Source: an uncultured bacterium (GTDB taxonomy: Bacteria > Bacteroidota > Bacteroidia > Bacteroidales > Bacteroidaceae). From it: a stretch of DNA of 64,000 nucleotides. Of the stretch, positions 54,760-63,382 are shown in pieces. Under the pieces are notes generated by a model, which did no database searches, had not been told where the DNA came from, and worked only from the letters and a program-made list of their open reading frames with translations. Where the stretch lies: positions 1-64,000 of the forward strand of contig CAJMPR010000014.1 of NCBI GenBank assembly GCA_905215345.1, given 5' to 3'. Every line of letters begins with the position of its first letter. Within the stretch, counting starts at the first letter, position 1. The position numbers and the translations under genes are program-made.

Positions 54760-55884
54760 TCATTGTTTTAAAAGTACAATCATTTTCAAAGAGAAATCAA
54801 AGAATACCATACGGGGATTCACGTTCTGTTCGATATGTACTTGGGCTTCGCTGAGTTCATCCATGATACCCATCACGTTCCGTTCATTGACGAATGGAGC
54901 GAATCGGGTGGCAAAATTCTGTTCCGGCAAAGTCATATAGTTTATCTCTTTCCGGTGCAAATTGTAAATGAAGTTTTCGCGTATCATACGTTGACAATAT
55001 TCCAGGAAATTCTTTTGACGCTCCCGTCCTATGGCTGCCAATTGTTCACTCCATTGCTTCATTTCCCGTATTTTACGTTGATAAGAAAGACGCATCAAAT
55101 TCACGAATAAATTGAAAAACAGCTCATTCTCTTCATTCAGATGAATCGTTTCCAAAGCTTTGATGAAATTACCGTTTGCCAGATGAGCGATTGTCTGACT
55201 ATCCACAGCTTGTACACCAAATTTTTGTTGCAAAGCATTTGTGATAGCGGCTTCCTCTATTTTACGGATATTGAAACGCTGCGTACGGCTGAGAATGGTT
55301 TGTAATATCATTTCCGGAGCCTCGGTGACTAACAGGAACACTGTTTTCTCAGGAGGTTCTTCCAGAAGTTTAAGGAGCTTATTGGCGCAGACTTCATGCA
55401 TCTTTTCCGGCAACCAGACAATAGTTACTTTATATCCGCCTTCACTTGATTTCAAACTGAGTTTTCGAGTGATTTCATCACTTTCTTTGGCGTAGATAAT
55501 GGCTTGCCCATTCTCGGCACCTATTCCGTTTAGCCAGTGGTTCAATGAGAAATAAGGATTGTTCAGTACAAAATGCCGCCAATCGGCAATATAGTCATCA
55601 CAAACTTCTTTTTTCCCTTTGGCACTTTTTACGATAGGGAATACGAAATGTACATCCGGATGTACCAGTTTATTCCATTTTATACAGGAAGGGCATGTAC
55701 CGCAAGCATCATTTTCCGTACGATTCGGGCAACAAATGTATCGGGCATAAGCCATTGCCAACGGAAGCTTTCCTACTCCCGTCGGGCCGCAAAACAGTTG
55801 CGCATGAGGAATACGTCCTTCTTGCACTTCCTGTATCAATCGTTGCTTTGCTACTTCTTGCCCAATTACATCTTTAAAAAACAC
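54760..55884 (-). CDS. holB: DNA polymerase III delta-prime subunit
   Basis: The 374-residue clamp-loader subunit has Walker A 'CGPTGVGKLPLA' (near residues 33-44), a zinc module with cysteines (CCPNRTENDACGTCPSC, about 52-68) and the sensor-1-like 'ILSRTQRFNIR'. It helps load the sliding clamp. It starts 60 bp after metF on the same strand. Length (334 in E. coli) is slightly extended. The Lys of Walker A is kept, whereas many delta-prime proteins have lost it. Confidence 0.9.
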   Translation of the reverse strand: MFFKDVIGQEVAKQRLIQEVQEGRIPHAQLFCGPTGVGKLPLAMAYARYICCPNRTENDACGTCPSCIKWNKLVHPDVHFVFPIVKSAKGKKEVCDDYIADWRHFVLNNPYFSLNHWLNGIGAENGQAIIYAKESDEITRKLSLKSSEGGYKVTIVWLPEKMHEVCANKLLKLLEEPPEKTVFLLVTEAPEMILQTILSRTQRFNIRKIEEAAITNALQQKFGVQAVDSQTIAHLANGNFIKALETIHLNEENELFFNLFVNLMRLSYQRKIREMKQWSEQLAAIGRERQKNFLEYCQRMIRENFIYNLHRKEINYMTLPEQNFATRFAPFVNERNVMGIMDELSEAQVHIEQNVNPRMVFFDFSLKMIVLLKQ

Positions 55885-55944
55885 GTTATTATCGTTTTAT
55901 TGATTTACCACTCATTCTAAACTCACTTGATTTCAACCTGCAAC

Positions 55945-56898
55945 TTAATAAATCTGCTTGGCTACTTCTCTGATACTGTCTACTGCACCGATGGAGTAGA
56001 AATGAATACTGGGAATATCATGTGTCATCAGTTCCTTACATTGTTGTGTACACCATTCTATACCTACTTGCTGTGCCTCGGCATCGTTCTTGCATTTCAG
56101 CACTTCTTTAGCCAGTTCTTCGGGTAAGTCAACCTTGAAAGTTTTAGGTATCATGCTTATCTGCGATAACTTCTTGAAAGGTTTGATACCCGGTATAATG
56201 GGGATGGTAACCCCTGCTTTGCGGGCACGTTCTACAAAGTCGAAATATCTCCGGTTGTCGTAAAACAACTGGGTTACGGCATATTCCGCCCCCATTTCCA
56301 TTTTCTTCTTCAACCAATAAATATCTGTATCAATGTTAGGCGCTTCTTCATGTTTCTCCGGATAACAAGCTACACCATATGAGAACGGGGTGTTACTGAC
56401 CTTCATTTCAGAACCGTCTACAAAGATGCCTTTATTGAAATTGTTGATTTGTTCTTGCAACTCGATAGCATGATAGTAACCGTCACCTTCAGGAGTAAAT
56501 ACCGACTCATGTTTGGCTTTGTCACCACGTAATACCAGCAAGTCTGTAATGTTCAGGAATTGTAAATCGAGTAGTACGTATTCTGTTTCTTCACGTGAAA
56601 AGCCACTGCAAAGAATATGGGGAACGACCGTGATGTTATATTTGTTTTGAATAGCGGCAGCTACGGCTACCGTACCAGGTCGACGGCGCAGCCGGTTTCG
56701 TTGAAATAATCCATTACCGAGGTCTTTGTATACGTATTCGCTGCGGTGTGTGGTGATATTGATGTATTTAGGGTCAAATTCCCGTAATGTATCTATGGTT
56801 TCGTACAGTTTTTCAATGCCTGTGCCTTTCAATGGAGGCAAAATTTCAAAAGAAAAAGCTGTCTTTTCGTTACTATTTATTAAGTCGATTACTCTCAT
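55945..56898 (-). CDS. metF: 5,10-methylenetetrahydrofolate reductase
   Basis: The 317-residue TIM-barrel flavoprotein reduces methylene-THF to methyl-THF, the methyl donor for methionine. Motifs include 'FSFEILPPLKG' (residues 14-24), 'VPHILCSGFSREE', 'LVLRGD' and 'AEYAVTQLFYDN'. The ATG at 56898 (MRVIDLINSNEK) fits the family start; a longer frame begins at 56940. It heads the minus-strand run metF, holB, ricT, gldH. Together with metA at 59245 it marks methionine metabolism. Confidence 0.94.
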   Translation of the reverse strand: MRVIDLINSNEKTAFSFEILPPLKGTGIEKLYETIDTLREFDPKYINITTHRSEYVYKDLGNGLFQRNRLRRRPGTVAVAAAIQNKYNITVVPHILCSGFSREETEYVLLDLQFLNITDLLVLRGDKAKHESVFTPEGDGYYHAIELQEQINNFNKGIFVDGSEMKVSNTPFSYGVACYPEKHEEAPNIDTDIYWLKKKMEMGAEYAVTQLFYDNRRYFDFVERARKAGVTIPIIPGIKPFKKLSQISMIPKTFKVDLPEELAKEVLKCKNDAEAQQVGIEWCTQQCKELMTHDIPSIHFYSIGAVDSIREVAKQIY

Positions 56899-56948
56899 TT
56901 CTTTTTCGTTGTCTTTGTCTAACTGGCAAAAATCTTGCACATTGGGAA

Positions 56949-56956
56949 CAAAAATA
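56949..56956 (-). promoter_or_regulatory. -7 box upstream of metF
   Basis: On the minus strand TATTTTTG matches TAnnTTTG, about 50 bp upstream of the ATG at 56898. No good -33 box is seen at the usual spacing. Confidence 0.4.
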
Positions 56957-56989
56957 CGAAAAAGAAATGAGAAATGCTTTTTTGAGTGC

Positions 56990-58903
56990 CTATTCTTTTA
57001 TACAGCGGACTGAAAAGGCATTATAATAATCTTTAGAATCAGGTTTGATGGATGTGATAAAAGTGATGTCATTCTTGTCTAATGTTAGCATCACGCCTTT
57101 GTTCAATAGTTGTTGATTATCGTCATATGTCCAATAGGCAACTGATGTGTTATGATTTATCAGTACAAAGTTCTTATCTCTCTCTAATAGGAAGCCATTC
57201 GGTAAAATACTTAATCCTGTTTCATTGGTTGCCGGATAAGAGTCGTTATTCCATGCTTCGTTTTTTTTAAGAATAGAAGCGTTTTCACCGATATAGTATT
57301 TAAGCTTGTTCCAATCGTCTTCGGTCGTTAATTTCCAACCCTGTGGCGCTAATTTCCCGGTAAGTACTGCTTCGCCATTATAAAGTTGTAAGTCATATTT
57401 TATCCATTCAAAGAACGCATCACCTTCTCCCAGATTCTCTTTTAGAGGAATGTTTTTATTGTCATTGTAATAAGTGGCTTTCAAATCTTCTTTCATCCAA
57501 TACTGTGTTCCGATTTTTACAATAGGATACGTTTGTAATACTCCATTTCGTATATCTCTGATTACATAGCTACTTACATTGACGGGTAACGCTGTGGCGG
57601 GTTCTTCCAGTACTATGTTTTTATTTCCGTCAATATAGAATTTCTCAATGGGTTTTGAACTTCCGGAAACATAATTTAGGGCATTTGTTGCTATATCCCA
57701 TCTTACTGTACCACCATGCATCATTGCCGCTTTATCCGGTAGCTCCAGCACAATCCCTTTGGATAAATCGGTTTTTTCGTTATCCAGTACAGGATAGACA
57801 ACGATAGCTTTTGATTGGATTTTATTGTCGGTAGCATCATTCAGGTATTCCCGGCATATTTCAGCGACAGGTTTTCCCTGATAATATATTCTGTAAACAT
57901 CAGAAGCACTGAATGACAGGGACGCCGTATGTACAACAGTAATGTCATATTTATTCTCACTTGTTCCGGTTTCGCTGAAGCTCCAGTCTTTGATACTGGC
58001 GACTATTCCTGTGAGTGATTTGCTGGTGCTTTGTAATGCGTCAATACGGATTTCAAGTTCCGTATCTTCTTTGATAGTTGCCGAAGGAATAGAGCAGGCG
58101 TAGATTTTGCCGTTCCATTCCAAAGTAAAAGCTTGTTCGTTATTACGATGTGTCTGTGGGATGACTATAAGCTCTTTCCCTGATAGTGTGCCGTCACTTT
58201 CCTTTTTCCAGGTGCCAAAAGGTATAATGTCGGTTTCGCTGTCTTCCACTACTTCGGATAATTCTCCTGATTGCAAGTCATATACGGCTTGTGTTTTAAA
58301 TCCGGTAGCTACGATGCGGGGATTCGCTTTAAGCATATCATCCACATTTTCTCCCTTTTTAGGTGCGAGTACAATCTTGATTTTGGCGAGTTGATGTTTA
58401 TATTCCAGTTGTACGCATTCTGTACTGTTGGGTACATTTTTAACTTGGGCAGTCATAAAATTGGATAAAGAATAATCAGTGGATTGGTGCTGATCGGCTT
58501 GTACGGCAATATTAAGCTGGGAACTTCCTTTGGTTATTCCTTCTGCCTGATAAGGGAAGTAACTGATAAAGTCCAATGTAGCATCACCTTCCGGATAGAA
58601 GACTTCCTTTTGTGGAATTAGTGTTGCGTCTTTTCCACACTCTAAATAAAGATTATCAATGTATCGTTGCCCGGTTAAAGAATTATCGGTTAATACTGCG
58701 AATACTCCTATCTTATCTCCGATATTAAAGGTGTTTTGGGTTACTTTGGTAGTGCTTTTACTCATTTTAGTCGAGAATGAAATGGGGATATTACTTTCCT
58801 GCGTATTATCTTCAATCTTATTTACGCAAGAGATAAAGGATAGGATAAAAATGAGACATAGTGCATTCCGCACCTTCTTGAAAGCATTCTTTCTGATATT
58901 CAT
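56990..58903 (-). CDS. Fimbrillin-family lipoprotein with C-terminal FISUMP-like domain
   Basis: The 637-residue protein has a lipoprotein signal (lipobox FISCV). Its N-terminal half resembles fimbrillin/Mfa-like proteins ('NTFNIGDKIGVFAV', 'YKHQLAKIKIVLAP', 'FYPEGDATLDFISYFPYQ'). The middle (about 320-460) is a second beta-rich module. The C-terminal 180 residues look like the Fibrobacter-type major paralogous (FISUMP) domain ('GTQYWMKEDLKATYYND', 'GWKLTTEDDWNKLK', 'NAFSVRCIKE'). It may be a pilus-tip-like or surface adhesin protein. It stands alone; no fimbrial operon is adjacent. Confidence 0.85.
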   Translation of the reverse strand: MNIRKNAFKKVRNALCLIFILSFISCVNKIEDNTQESNIPISFSTKMSKSTTKVTQNTFNIGDKIGVFAVLTDNSLTGQRYIDNLYLECGKDATLIPQKEVFYPEGDATLDFISYFPYQAEGITKGSSQLNIAVQADQHQSTDYSLSNFMTAQVKNVPNSTECVQLEYKHQLAKIKIVLAPKKGENVDDMLKANPRIVATGFKTQAVYDLQSGELSEVVEDSETDIIPFGTWKKESDGTLSGKELIVIPQTHRNNEQAFTLEWNGKIYACSIPSATIKEDTELEIRIDALQSTSKSLTGIVASIKDWSFSETGTSENKYDITVVHTASLSFSASDVYRIYYQGKPVAEICREYLNDATDNKIQSKAIVVYPVLDNEKTDLSKGIVLELPDKAAMMHGGTVRWDIATNALNYVSGSSKPIEKFYIDGNKNIVLEEPATALPVNVSSYVIRDIRNGVLQTYPIVKIGTQYWMKEDLKATYYNDNKNIPLKENLGEGDAFFEWIKYDLQLYNGEAVLTGKLAPQGWKLTTEDDWNKLKYYIGENASILKKNEAWNNDSYPATNETGLSILPNGFLLERDKNFVLINHNTSVAYWTYDDNQQLLNKGVMLTLDKNDITFITSIKPDSKDYYNAFSVRCIKE

Positions 58904-59244
58904 TGTATTATTGTTTTGTAAGGTAGCATTTGCTCCACCTTAAGTTTGTGCTCAAAGATTGTGTGTCGAAATTTAGGACTGAGCGGGACCGTAATGAGTA
59001 TGAGAAAGTTACTTACGCTTTCAGATAGATATTATTAATTACCACGCTTGGTGTCAAGGTGCTTTTCATTCTTATTTTTTGGCACGTTTCTGTTGAAACC
59101 GAACACAAATGTATACTAATATTTCGTAACGAAGCCCCCAAATCAATAAAAACTTCTATAAATAGTTTATAGCGCACTGATTTTTTGTCTAACTTTACAC
59201 ACTAAAATCGTATATAGTAATTAGTTAAATCATAGAATAGACTT
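58904..59244. other. Divergent intergenic region, fimbrillin/metA
   Basis: No gene is seen in 341 bp. The left part is the leader of the fimbrillin-like gene; on the minus strand TACATTTG (complement of 59106-59113) is a candidate -7 box. The right part has the metA promoter. I saw no convincing SAM-type riboswitch fold by eye. Confidence 0.5.
59166..59197 (+). promoter_or_regulatory. Probable metA promoter
   Basis: TTTA (59166-59169) and TAACTTTA (59190-59197) are 20 bp apart; each has one mismatch to the Bacteroidetes consensus. The ATG at 59245 is about 40 bp beyond the predicted start. Confidence 0.45.
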
Positions 59245-60162
59245 ATGCCTTTAAATTTACCCGATAAACTTCCCGCGATAGAACTGCTGAAAGAGGAGAA
59301 TATTTTTGTTATTGACAATTCACGGGCAACGCAACAGGATATTCGTCCTTTGCGGATTGTTATCTTGAACTTAATGCCGTTGAAGATTACCACTGAAACA
59401 GATTTGGTTCGTCTTTTATCCAATACTCCGTTGCAGGTTGAAATCTCTTTCATGAAGATAAAAAGTCACACATCGAAGAATACTCCGATAGAGCATATGA
59501 AAGCTTTCTATACGGATTTCGACAAGATGCGTAACGATAAATATGACGGAATGATTATCACGGGGGCTCCCGTGGAACAGATGGATTTTGAGGAAGTAAC
59601 CTATTGGAATGAAATCACTGAAATTTTTGACTGGGCACGTACGCATGTTACTTCCACCCTTTATATCTGTTGGGCGGCGCAAGCGGGATTGTATCATCAT
59701 TACGGAGTACCCAAGTACGATTTAGATAAGAAGATGTTCGGAGTTTTTGAGCATCGTACCTTAGTGCCTTTTCATTCCATTTTCCGTGGCTTTGATGATA
59801 TATTCTATGTACCTCATAGCCGTCACACGGAAGTGCGGAAAGAGGATATACTAAAAGTTCCCGAGTTGACTTTGCTTTCTGAATCCGAAGATGCGGGGGT
59901 ATATATGGCAGTAGCCCGTGGAGGACGTGAATTCTTTGTTACCGGTCATTCGGAATATTCTCCGTTGACATTGGATGCAGAATATCGTCGCGATTTAGGA
60001 AAAGGCTTGCCTATTGAAGTACCGCGTAATTATTATGTAGATAATAATCCGGATAAGGGAGTATTGGTGCGTTGGCGTGCTCATGCCAATTTGCTGTTCT
60101 CCAATTGGTTGAACTATTTCGTATATCAGGAAACGCCATTTAATATTGAGGATATTAAGTGA
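59245..60162 (+). CDS. metA: Homoserine O-acyltransferase MetA (probably acetyl-CoA type)
   Basis: The 305-residue enzyme activates homoserine for methionine synthesis. The catalytic residues sit at the same numbers as in E. coli MetA: C142 (YICWAAQAG), H235 and E237 (TGHSEYS). Residue 111 is Glu ('GAPVEQMDF'), whereas E. coli has Gly. In the family, Glu111 is linked to acetyl-CoA and Gly111 to succinyl-CoA, so the common 'succinyltransferase' label is likely wrong for this protein. It is followed after 59 bp by a U32 peptidase. Confidence 0.94.
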   Translation: MPLNLPDKLPAIELLKEENIFVIDNSRATQQDIRPLRIVILNLMPLKITTETDLVRLLSNTPLQVEISFMKIKSHTSKNTPIEHMKAFYTDFDKMRNDKYDGMIITGAPVEQMDFEEVTYWNEITEIFDWARTHVTSTLYICWAAQAGLYHHYGVPKYDLDKKMFGVFEHRTLVPFHSIFRGFDDIFYVPHSRHTEVRKEDILKVPELTLLSESEDAGVYMAVARGGREFFVTGHSEYSPLTLDAEYRRDLGKGLPIEVPRNYYVDNNPDKGVLVRWRAHANLLFSNWLNYFVYQETPFNIEDIK

Positions 60163-60221
60163 TTAGTGATAAACGGTAATACAAAAAACTCTGTGGGATT
60201 CTGTGTCCTCTGTGGTAAAAT

Positions 60222-62081
60222 ATGATAAAGCAACGAAAAATAGAGTTACTGGCCCCTGCCAAAAATCTGGAATGTGGCATTGAAGCCATTAATCACGGAG
60301 CGGACGCGGTGTATATAGGTGCACCCAGATTTGGTGCGCGTGCTGCCGCAGTTAATTCCCTTGAAGATATTGCCGCTTTGGTAGAATATGCCCATCTGTA
60401 TAATGTCCGCATTTATGTTACGGTAAATACCATTTTGAAAGAAGAGGAACTTGCCGAAACTGAAAAAATGATTTGGGATTTATACCGTGTAGGAGTTGAC
60501 GCCTTGATTGTTCAGGATATGGGTATCACCCATTTGAACTTGCCTTCCATACCTCTACATGCCAGTACACAGATGGATAACCGTACTCCGGAGAAAGTCC
60601 GCTTTCTTGCGGATGCAGGTTTCCGGCAAGTGGTATTGGCGCGTGAACTCTCTTTGCAGGAAATCCGTAATGTTCACAATGCTTGTCCGGAAGTGCCGCT
60701 TGAGGTATTTGTACATGGTGCACTTTGTGTCAGTTATAGCGGTCAATGTTATGTGAGCCAGGCATGTTTCGGCCGTAGCGCCAACCGGGGGGAATGTGCT
60801 CAGTTCTGTCGTCTTCCTTTCAGCCTGGTCGATGCGGATGGTAAGACTATTTTACGTGACAAACACCTGCTTTCCCTGAAAGACTTAAATCAAAGCGAAG
60901 TATTGGAAGACCTGCTCGATGCAGGAGCTACTTCCTTGAAAATAGAAGGACGTTTGAAAGATGTCTCCTATGTAAAGAATGTCACTGCCGCCTACCGTCA
61001 AAAGTTGGATGCTGTTTTTGCCCGTCGTAAAGAATACGTACGTGCTTCCTCCGGCACTTGCCGTTTCGACTTCAAGCCCCAATTGGACAAGAGTTTCAGC
61101 CGTGGTTTTACCCATTACTTCCTGCAAGGACGTGAACCGGAAATATCTTCTTTCGATACTCCCAAGTCTTTAGGTGAAGAAATGGGAACCTTGAAAGAAC
61201 AACGGGGTAACTACCTGACCGTGGCTGGGGTAAAACCTTTCCATAATGGAGATGGCGTTTGCTTTCTTGATGAACAAGGGCGTTTGCAAGGTTTCCGTAT
61301 TAACCGGGTAGACGGGAACAAACTCTATCCGGCAGGAGAGATGCCTCGTATTAAATCCCGTACCCGACTCTATCGTAATTTCGACCAGGATTTTGAACGT
61401 GTGCTTGCCCGTAAATCTTCCGAACGGAAAATTGGGATAAATTGGGAATTGACGGAACATCCATTTGGTTTTGCATTGACGGTTACCGATGAAGATGACA
61501 ATCGCGTAACCTTGTCGTTCCCGGCTTCTAAAGAACTGGCACGTACACCTCAGCGGGATAATTTATGTATCCAGTTGGGTAAATTAGGAAATACCCCGTT
61601 CGAGGTTGCCGGGAATACTTCAAAAGATGATTCCGGTGTTATCATCCGTTTTTCAGAGAATTGGTTTATTCCCGCTTCGTTGCTTGCCGACTGGCGCCGC
61701 CAAGTGATAGAAAAACTCGTTTCTGTACGCCGCATTACCTACCCAAAGGAGTTGACTGTTTGGAAACAAACCAAACACTCCTTTCCGGCTACCAACCTGA
61801 CCTATTTGGGAAATGTGATGAATACTGCCGCTAAGACTTTTTATCAGGAACATGGTATTTCTTCCATTGCTCCGGCGTATGAGAAGCAACCGGTTCCCGG
61901 GGCTGTGCTGATGTTTTGCAAACATTGCCTGCGTTACAGTATGGGGTGGTGTCCTGTACACCAGAAAGGACAGTCTCCTTACCGTGAACCATACTATCTG
62001 GTAGGAACAGACGGTAAACGTTTCCGTTTGGAGTTCGACTGTAAACATTGTCAGATGAAAGTGTATGGAAATGAAGAATGA
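60222..62081 (+). CDS. U32 family peptidase
   Basis: The 619-residue protein has the U32 domain (about 1-330): 'AINHGADAVYIG' and, at about 165-190, 'VHGALCVSYSGQCYVS' and 'RSANRGECAQFCR', which carry the conserved cysteines. The C-terminal 'MFCKHCLRYSMGWCP' and 'FDCKHCQMKVYG' add a zinc-binding-like Cys cluster. U32 proteins include collagenase-like enzymes and RlhA, which hydroxylates 23S rRNA; which applies is unclear. The 3' end overlaps the next gene by 17 bp. Confidence 0.91.
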   Translation: MIKQRKIELLAPAKNLECGIEAINHGADAVYIGAPRFGARAAAVNSLEDIAALVEYAHLYNVRIYVTVNTILKEEELAETEKMIWDLYRVGVDALIVQDMGITHLNLPSIPLHASTQMDNRTPEKVRFLADAGFRQVVLARELSLQEIRNVHNACPEVPLEVFVHGALCVSYSGQCYVSQACFGRSANRGECAQFCRLPFSLVDADGKTILRDKHLLSLKDLNQSEVLEDLLDAGATSLKIEGRLKDVSYVKNVTAAYRQKLDAVFARRKEYVRASSGTCRFDFKPQLDKSFSRGFTHYFLQGREPEISSFDTPKSLGEEMGTLKEQRGNYLTVAGVKPFHNGDGVCFLDEQGRLQGFRINRVDGNKLYPAGEMPRIKSRTRLYRNFDQDFERVLARKSSERKIGINWELTEHPFGFALTVTDEDDNRVTLSFPASKELARTPQRDNLCIQLGKLGNTPFEVAGNTSKDDSGVIIRFSENWFIPASLLADWRRQVIEKLVSVRRITYPKELTVWKQTKHSFPATNLTYLGNVMNTAAKTFYQEHGISSIAPAYEKQPVPGAVLMFCKHCLRYSMGWCPVHQKGQSPYREPYYLVGTDGKRFRLEFDCKHCQMKVYGNEE

Positions 62082-63099
62082 AAAATTGAGAATGGAGAAT
62101 TTGCAACTGAAGGATAGCGGATGGCGGGCGGTGAGAAACCTTCTATTCTTCATTCTTTATTCTTCATTCTTCATTTCTCTGGTTTCTTGCCATTACCCCC
62201 GTCCTAACTTGGAGTCTGAGACGTTGAGCAATAAAACCCGTGACTCATTGAATTACTTATACGAACGGCACTATACCTGGAATACAAATCTTGAGGTACA
62301 AGATGATTCCGTAACAATAGCCTGCTTGCCCGTAAGAGACTGTTATAATACGCTCTATAAGGGAGACCGTGTTGTTGTCGCTGAGTTTGCCATCCATCCT
62401 GCCGATAGTGTGGATAGTGTCTGGGTAAAGCTTGCCCACTCTCAGGAGGTGCAAGGGTGGTTACGGGAGTCGGAAATGATACAGGCTTTTGTGCCTACGG
62501 ATAGTATCTCGCAATCCATTTATTTGTTTAGCGATACGCATGCCTCTTATTTCATCATAATTTTTGCATTGTTTGTGGCGGTGTGGCTGTTTCGGGCGTT
62601 TCGGCGCAAGCAGTTGCAGATGGTCTATTTTAATGATATAGACAGTGTATATCCCCTGTTGTTGTGTTTGTTGCTGGCATTTAGTGCTACTGTGTACGAG
62701 TCTATGCAGGTATTTGTTCCTGAAACGTGGCAACATTTTTATTTCAACCCCACGCTATCACCGTTTAAAGTGCCGTTTGTACTTTCGGTCTTCCTGATAA
62801 GCCTTTGGCTGTTTGTCATTGTCTTGCTGGCGGTACTCGATGATTTATTCCGTCAGTTAAGTCCGGCAGCGGCGGTATTCTATTTGTTAGGATTGGCTTC
62901 TTGCTGTATCTTTTGCTATTTCTTCTTTATATTAACTACCCACATATACATTGGCTATCTGTTTTTTGCAGTATTTACTTGGGTATTTGTCAAGAAATTG
63001 CGGATATCGTTAGCTGCTTCCCGTTATCGTTGTGGCAACTGCGGACAAAAGATGAAAGTAAAAGGTGTTTGTCCCCGTTGTGGAGCAATCAATGAATAA
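62065..63099 (+). CDS. Lipoprotein-like membrane protein with SH3-like segment and C-terminal zinc ribbon
   Basis: The 344-residue protein has an unusual order: a charged N-terminus, a hydrophobic signal with lipobox-like LVSC (about residues 26-42), an SH3b-like periplasmic segment (about 70-150; 'CYNTLYKGDRVVV', 'WVKLAHSQEVQGWLRESEM'), about five membrane helices (about 165-310), and a cytoplasmic zinc ribbon 'CGNCGQKMKVKGVCPRCG'. I recognise no family. The signal peptide is coded by the right arm of an inverted-repeat element (62145-62177). The start overlaps the U32 gene by 17 bp; later in-frame ATGs at 62071 and 62092 are possible. Confidence 0.75.
   Translation: MEMKNEKLRMENLQLKDSGWRAVRNLLFFILYSSFFISLVSCHYPRPNLESETLSNKTRDSLNYLYERHYTWNTNLEVQDDSVTIACLPVRDCYNTLYKGDRVVVAEFAIHPADSVDSVWVKLAHSQEVQGWLRESEMIQAFVPTDSISQSIYLFSDTHASYFIIIFALFVAVWLFRAFRRKQLQMVYFNDIDSVYPLLLCLLLAFSATVYESMQVFVPETWQHFYFNPTLSPFKVPFVLSVFLISLWLFVIVLLAVLDDLFRQLSPAAAVFYLLGLASCCIFCYFFFILTTHIYIGYLFFAVFTWVFVKKLRISLAASRYRCGNCGQKMKVKGVCPRCGAINE
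62068..62177. repeat. AT-rich inverted-repeat element inside a coding sequence
   Basis: Arms at 62068-62100 and 62145-62177 (33 nt each) are inverted copies with 29 of 33 matching; the loop is 44 nt. They are built of the same 'gaatgaagaat' units as the element at 20020-20108. The left arm covers the U32 stop and the next start; the right arm codes the hydrophobic signal of the next protein. Confidence 0.85.
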
Positions 63100-63185
63100 T
63101 CACTTCATCACGCGAACCACTGATTGGATAATGCAAGCAGTGGATTAAATATCCCCTTCCCGTTGCTACTGAAAATACATGCCGT

Positions 63186-63317
63186 TGGTATCGTTAGTAC
63201 CAACGGTTGGTACTTCATGTACCAAAGCATGGTATTCCATGTACCAAGGCGTGGTATTTTGTGTACCAACGGTTGGTATTTCGTGTACCAAAGTATGGTA
63301 TTCCTCTGGTACACGTA
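63186..63317. repeat. 22-bp-period tandem inverted-repeat array between convergent genes
   Basis: TGGTA recurs at 63186, 63208, 63230, 63252, 63274 and 63296, exactly 22 bp apart. Five units have the form TTGGTAT/C, five bases, GTACCAA; the sixth is degenerate. The inverted arm (TACCA) follows after 12 bp and the next forward arm after 10 bp. Junctions such as CCAACGGTTGG are also palindromic. It lies between the zinc-ribbon gene and the receptor gene. Confidence 0.92.
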
Positions 63318-63382
63318 ATATCCTTATTTAATGTGGCTTGTTGAGGTTTGCCAGCTTGTAAGAGCCAATTGTTCTTACTCGC

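Noticed and set aside
58904..59244. SAM or other methionine-related riboswitch upstream of metA
   Set aside because: I could not draw a conserved multi-stem fold by eye, and the leader after the predicted promoter is only about 40 nt.
63108..63318. Open frames on both strands across the 22-bp array, with repeated Trp/Tyr/Val peptides
   Set aside because: The peptide repeat is a by-product of the 22-bp DNA repeat (66 bp makes 22 codons). Both strands stay open for the same reason, and there is no start-site support.
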